This document shows, piece after piece, positions 16,590 to 17,941 of a stretch of 17,941 nt of DNA. The number at the start of each line of letters is the position of its first letter. Within the stretch, counting starts at the first letter, position 1. Position numbers and translations under genes: made by a program. The notes beneath the pieces are model-generated. The model was not told the origin of the DNA and did no database searches. It saw only the letters and a list, made by a program, of their open reading frames with translations. This DNA comes from Flavobacteriales bacterium UBA5869 (GTDB lineage: Bacteria; Bacteroidota; Bacteroidia; Flavobacteriales_D; Crocinitomicaceae): contig DJFP01000009.1 of assembly GCA_002432565.1 (NCBI GenBank), positions 1-17,941 on the forward strand. The letters are read 5' to 3'.

Positions 16590-17623
16590 TTGAAAGTGCC
16601 TTTAAAAAATAATCCCTGATTGCCTGAAACATAGAAATAATCGGTCGCTATTTTTCTGACTTTACGGAATACTTCCTGCTGACCGGTGAGATTCGTGTTA
16701 AGTGCTTCCTCCCATTTCCCGTTGATGTTGGTACTGATTGTTTGATCTCCTACAGCAACGTAGTAATTACCCATAAACTCCGCGGAATAGTAATCCCACC
16801 AATGGAAATTGTAGAAAGAATAATCGATTAAGTGGTTCACCGGTGATTGGAAATTCAGTTTCCCTTCTTTCCGGACCAAAAGAATGCGATTTCCAACACG
16901 CATGGCATCAAGCGGATAGTCATAACCGGAAGCTGAAATAGGTATTGTTTCGTATATGCCCGTTGAAAGGTAGAATCCATGTACGCATTCATAATAGTAG
17001 TCATTCTCGTAATCCAGAAGCATAATGTAATCGCCGTACAAATGACCGACATCATAATCATCAACCCCCGAGGGTAATGAATCAATTGTGTAAAATGCCG
17101 AAGACGCATAATCCGATTTATAGATCTTATTCGGATACCAGGAAGAATTGTAATCTTCGATAAACAACAACTTTCCATCATCTGCTTTCGCTGCAAAAAA
17201 GATGGGAAGCGTTTGAAAACCGTTACTTGTCATTTCCCAGCTCTGTCCACCATCGTAAGAACGATACAACCTCTTACCCGCAACAAAAGCCAGGTTATTT
17301 TCATCCATGTAAACAACAGATTTCACTGCATCTATGTCCTGGTTCCACAAACTGTTAAAGGAGCTGGTCATATCCGTCCAGGAAGAACCACCGTCGGAAG
17401 AAAGGAAAAGAGTAATGGTGCCGGACTTAAATCCAATTGCAAAAATGTGATTCTCCGAATAGGTATCAAACCCCACGATATCGTAGTCTGTAGGAATGTT
17501 CCGGTCGTACTTGGTAATGACCAATTGGGTTTCAATAACTCCTTTGTCCTTGACACAGGAAGTTGCGACCAAAACAAGAAATAAACAGCAGAATAACTTT
17601 AATTTAGGAATAAAAGAAGGCAT
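16586..17623 (-). CDS. Lipoprotein with Asp-box (BNR-type) beta-propeller repeats
   Basis: A 345-residue protein. Its N-terminus has a lipoprotein signal with a lipobox-like LVATSC, making Cys23 the probable lipidated residue. Two good Asp-boxes (SxDxGx[ST]W) are visible: SSDGGSSW at 75-82 and SYDGGQSW at 122-129. A degenerate one may lie near the end (STNINGKWEE). Asp-boxes mark blades of beta-propellers such as those of sialidases and photosystem-stability-factor-like proteins. The length suits one propeller. No sialidase arginine triad or FRIP motif is apparent, so an enzymatic role is not supported and a binding or scaffold role is more likely. The C-terminal part is rich in Tyr and Trp (FHWWDYYSAEFMGNYYVAVG). 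It is first of a two-gene unit and overlaps the barrel-like gene by four bases. It is divergent from the gene starting at 17742. Confidence 0.8.
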   Translation of the reverse strand: MPSFIPKLKLFCCLFLVLVATSCVKDKGVIETQLVITKYDRNIPTDYDIVGFDTYSENHIFAIGFKSGTITLFLSSDGGSSWTDMTSSFNSLWNQDIDAVKSVVYMDENNLAFVAGKRLYRSYDGGQSWEMTSNGFQTLPIFFAAKADDGKLLFIEDYNSSWYPNKIYKSDYASSAFYTIDSLPSGVDDYDVGHLYGDYIMLLDYENDYYYECVHGFYLSTGIYETIPISASGYDYPLDAMRVGNRILLVRKEGKLNFQSPVNHLIDYSFYNFHWWDYYSAEFMGNYYVAVGDQTISTNINGKWEEALNTNLTGQQEVFRKVRKIATDYFYVSGNQGLFFKGTFK

Positions 17624-17741
17624 GACCGTTTTTTCGGTAAAAATAACGGATTTATTTTGTTTTGAGCCGGGATAAATTCGTTCATAATATCAGTTTCAAA
17701 AACTACAGTTACAATTCAAGGAATATCTCTAATTTTAGAAC
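17624..17741. promoter_or_regulatory. Divergent intergenic region, presumed promoters
   Basis: These 118 AT-rich bases separate two divergent genes and must serve both. I looked for the Bacteroidota sigma-ABfr -7 element (TAnnTTTG) on both strands and found only near matches, such as TATTTTG near 17653, so no promoter is placed. A small ACCG/CGGT inverted repeat around a T6 run lies just before the lipoprotein start. Confidence 0.35.
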
Positions 17742-17941
17742 GTGAAAATCCTGACAGCCATTTTGTTTTGTTTTTGTTGCTTTTTGACTTTTGGTCAAAA
17801 AAACAGCCAGGATATTTCCTCCGTGGATATTATCTATGGTTTCCGGACGCTCAACCGGCCCATGTTTGGATCACAGGTAGAGAAACGATACAGTACCTTT
17901 TCCGATTTTGAATGGTCGCAACCGCTGCAGTTCCTGGGAGC
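17742..17941 (+). CDS. Secreted protein of unknown function, 3' end outside the window
   Basis: A GTG at 17742 opens a frame that stays open to the last base (66 codons visible). It starts with a typical Sec signal peptide: MKILTAILFCFCCFLTFGQ, hydrophobic and ending in the TFGQ common before cleavage in Bacteroidota. The visible mature part (DIIYGFRTLNRPMFGSQVEK) is too short to classify. GTG is chosen because it begins the signal peptide with no upstream in-frame ATG close by. The gene is divergent from the lipoprotein gene and 118 bases away. Confidence 0.65.
   Translation, partial: MKILTAILFCFCCFLTFGQKNSQDISSVDIIYGFRTLNRPMFGSQVEKRYSTFSDFEWSQPLQFLG

Noticed and set aside
1..17941. tRNA, rRNA, CRISPR array, phage or plasmid replication functions
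   Set aside because: No cloverleaf-like or regularly spaced repeat sequence and no matching proteins were seen by eye.

Overview
The window looks like chromosomal DNA of a Bacteroidota bacterium, probably of the Flavobacteriales (Crocinitomicaceae/Fluviicola-like; the rank is inferred). The grounds are the Bacteroidota style of RHS protein (xTNHLGNV, DYYPFGM and RYGYNGMEKD motifs), start codons without clear Shine-Dalgarno sequences, Sec signal peptides on nearly every complete secreted gene, an Asp-box lipoprotein, and moderate to low GC.

From 1 to about 14,790 lies a plus-strand polymorphic-toxin operon. Its first gene (1-5580, 5' end outside the window) is a very large RHS/Tc-shell-like protein that ends in a jelly-roll domain and a YD-like tail. 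Thirteen bases later begins a 2823-residue RHS toxin. Its order is Sec signal peptide, FN3-like domain, DUF6443-like segment, a cysteine-rich block of about 870 residues, YD repeats, an RHS core with an embedded jelly roll and a DPLGL end, a pretoxin linker, a HINT self-cleaving domain (Cys2603 to Asn2734), and an 89-residue C-terminal toxin tip that I cannot assign to a known family. Eleven bases further is an AT-rich 236-residue gene, by position the cognate immunity protein. The likely logic is that the shell proteins carry and enclose the tip, HINT releases it, and the immunity protein protects the producer and its kin.

From 14,788 to about 15,920 is a graveyard of older cassettes. Directly at the immunity stop codon is a frameshifted fragment of a second, homologous toxin tip (18 of 21 aligned residues identical to the live tip). 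It is followed by the start of what looks like a second immunity gene in TAATG overlap. That gene carries a nonsense codon and is cut off by an IS1-family element beginning at 14,961. The IS has a recognisable left end, a perfect 15-bp hairpin, an internal imperfect copy of its left end at the transposase start, and a transposase broken by a frameshift. I could not find its right end. Unassigned coding scraps follow.

From 15,924 to 17,623, on the minus strand, are two translationally coupled genes (ATGA overlap): a lipoprotein with two Asp-box repeats and a small outer-membrane-barrel-like protein. A divergent secreted protein starts at 17,742 and runs off the window. I saw no tRNA, rRNA or CRISPR array.

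The most novel part is the toxin-tip/immunity pair together with its decayed relative downstream, which records past replacement of the toxin cassette.
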